Source: Onchocerca lupi (Eukaryota > Nematoda > Chromadorea > Rhabditida > Onchocercidae). Taken from it: a stretch of 64,000 bases of DNA. Of this stretch, positions 63,916 through 64,000 are shown piece after piece; the first letter of the stretch is position 1; each line of letters opens with the position of its first letter. The notes beneath the pieces are model-generated. The model was not told the DNA's origin and searched no databases. It saw nothing but the letters and a program-made list of their open reading frames with translations. The position numbers were made by a program, and so were the translations under genes. The DNA lies in the NCBI GenBank assembly GCA_028564675.1, contig JAOVVO010000055.1:1-64000 (forward strand), read 5' to 3'.

Positions 63916-64000
63916 ATTTTTTTCTTGAAAATTTTTTTTTTGTAATGATAACAATAGTAGATGTGATGATAAGAATGAGTATTTCACCTTTATGATTGTA

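Noticed and set aside
1..64000. CRISPR arrays, bacterial operons, rRNA and spliced-leader RNA genes
   Set aside because: No regularly spaced direct repeats with unique spacers, no prokaryotic coding density, and no match by eye to SL1 or rRNA sequences; the window is nematode nuclear DNA.

Overview
The window is AT-rich eukaryotic DNA with homopolymer runs, (TAA)n tracts and short GT-AG introns that often begin GTTAG, GTAAG or GTGAG and end TTTTCAG or TTTCAG. Proteins of nematode type (an FLP-24 RFamide precursor, a posterior Hox protein of PHP-3 type, a cuticlin-like ZP protein) point to a nematode. The low GC, long gene-free stretches and sparse genes suggest a spirurine or filarial worm; that last step is inference. 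No bacterial genes, CRISPR array, rRNA or convincing tRNA were found.

Seven multi-exon genes or gene parts were assembled by matching reading frame and splice phase across exons. All are on the + strand. (1) 2531-8443: 3' part of a C2H2 zinc-finger gene that enters from the left, with a C-terminal coiled coil. (2) 29894-38658: an Abd-B-class Hox gene, best matched to php-3, preceded by a gene-poor stretch of about 21 kb and carrying a 7-kb intron before the homeobox. (3) 45549-46426: flp-24, encoding one VPSAADMMIRF-amide peptide. (4) 48928-50049: a short small heat-shock protein of about 124 residues. (5) 51729-54439: a ZP-domain protein whose signal-peptide exon was not found. (6) 57158-60349: a ZCCHC8 homologue (zinc knuckle plus PSP domain, NEXT-complex scaffold). 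(7) 61578-63915: a gene I do not recognise. A possible 46-residue secreted peptide ORF lies at 14332-14472.

Repeats matter for the layout. A repeat of about 1 kb at 21500-22530 recurs inverted at 54848-55914. One end of it is almost identical between copies and the rest is diverged. The two arms bracket php-3, flp-24, the heat-shock gene and the ZP gene without cutting any of them. A shorter sequence lies just outside both arms in direct orientation, and an LTR-like insert sits at the outer edge of the right arm. Other structure includes a 42-bp palindrome (28201-28242), an 18-bp palindrome made of two posterior-Hox-type sites inside the php-3 intron, a TTCCGGA cluster, alternating GCATGC/CA tracts, a 153-bp minisatellite and tandem TTACGTCAT-like sites before the last gene.

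The genes do not form an evident operon: intergenic distances are above 1 kb wherever both gene ends are known. Together they cover posterior patterning, neuropeptide signalling, stress response, cuticle or apical matrix, and nuclear RNA surveillance.
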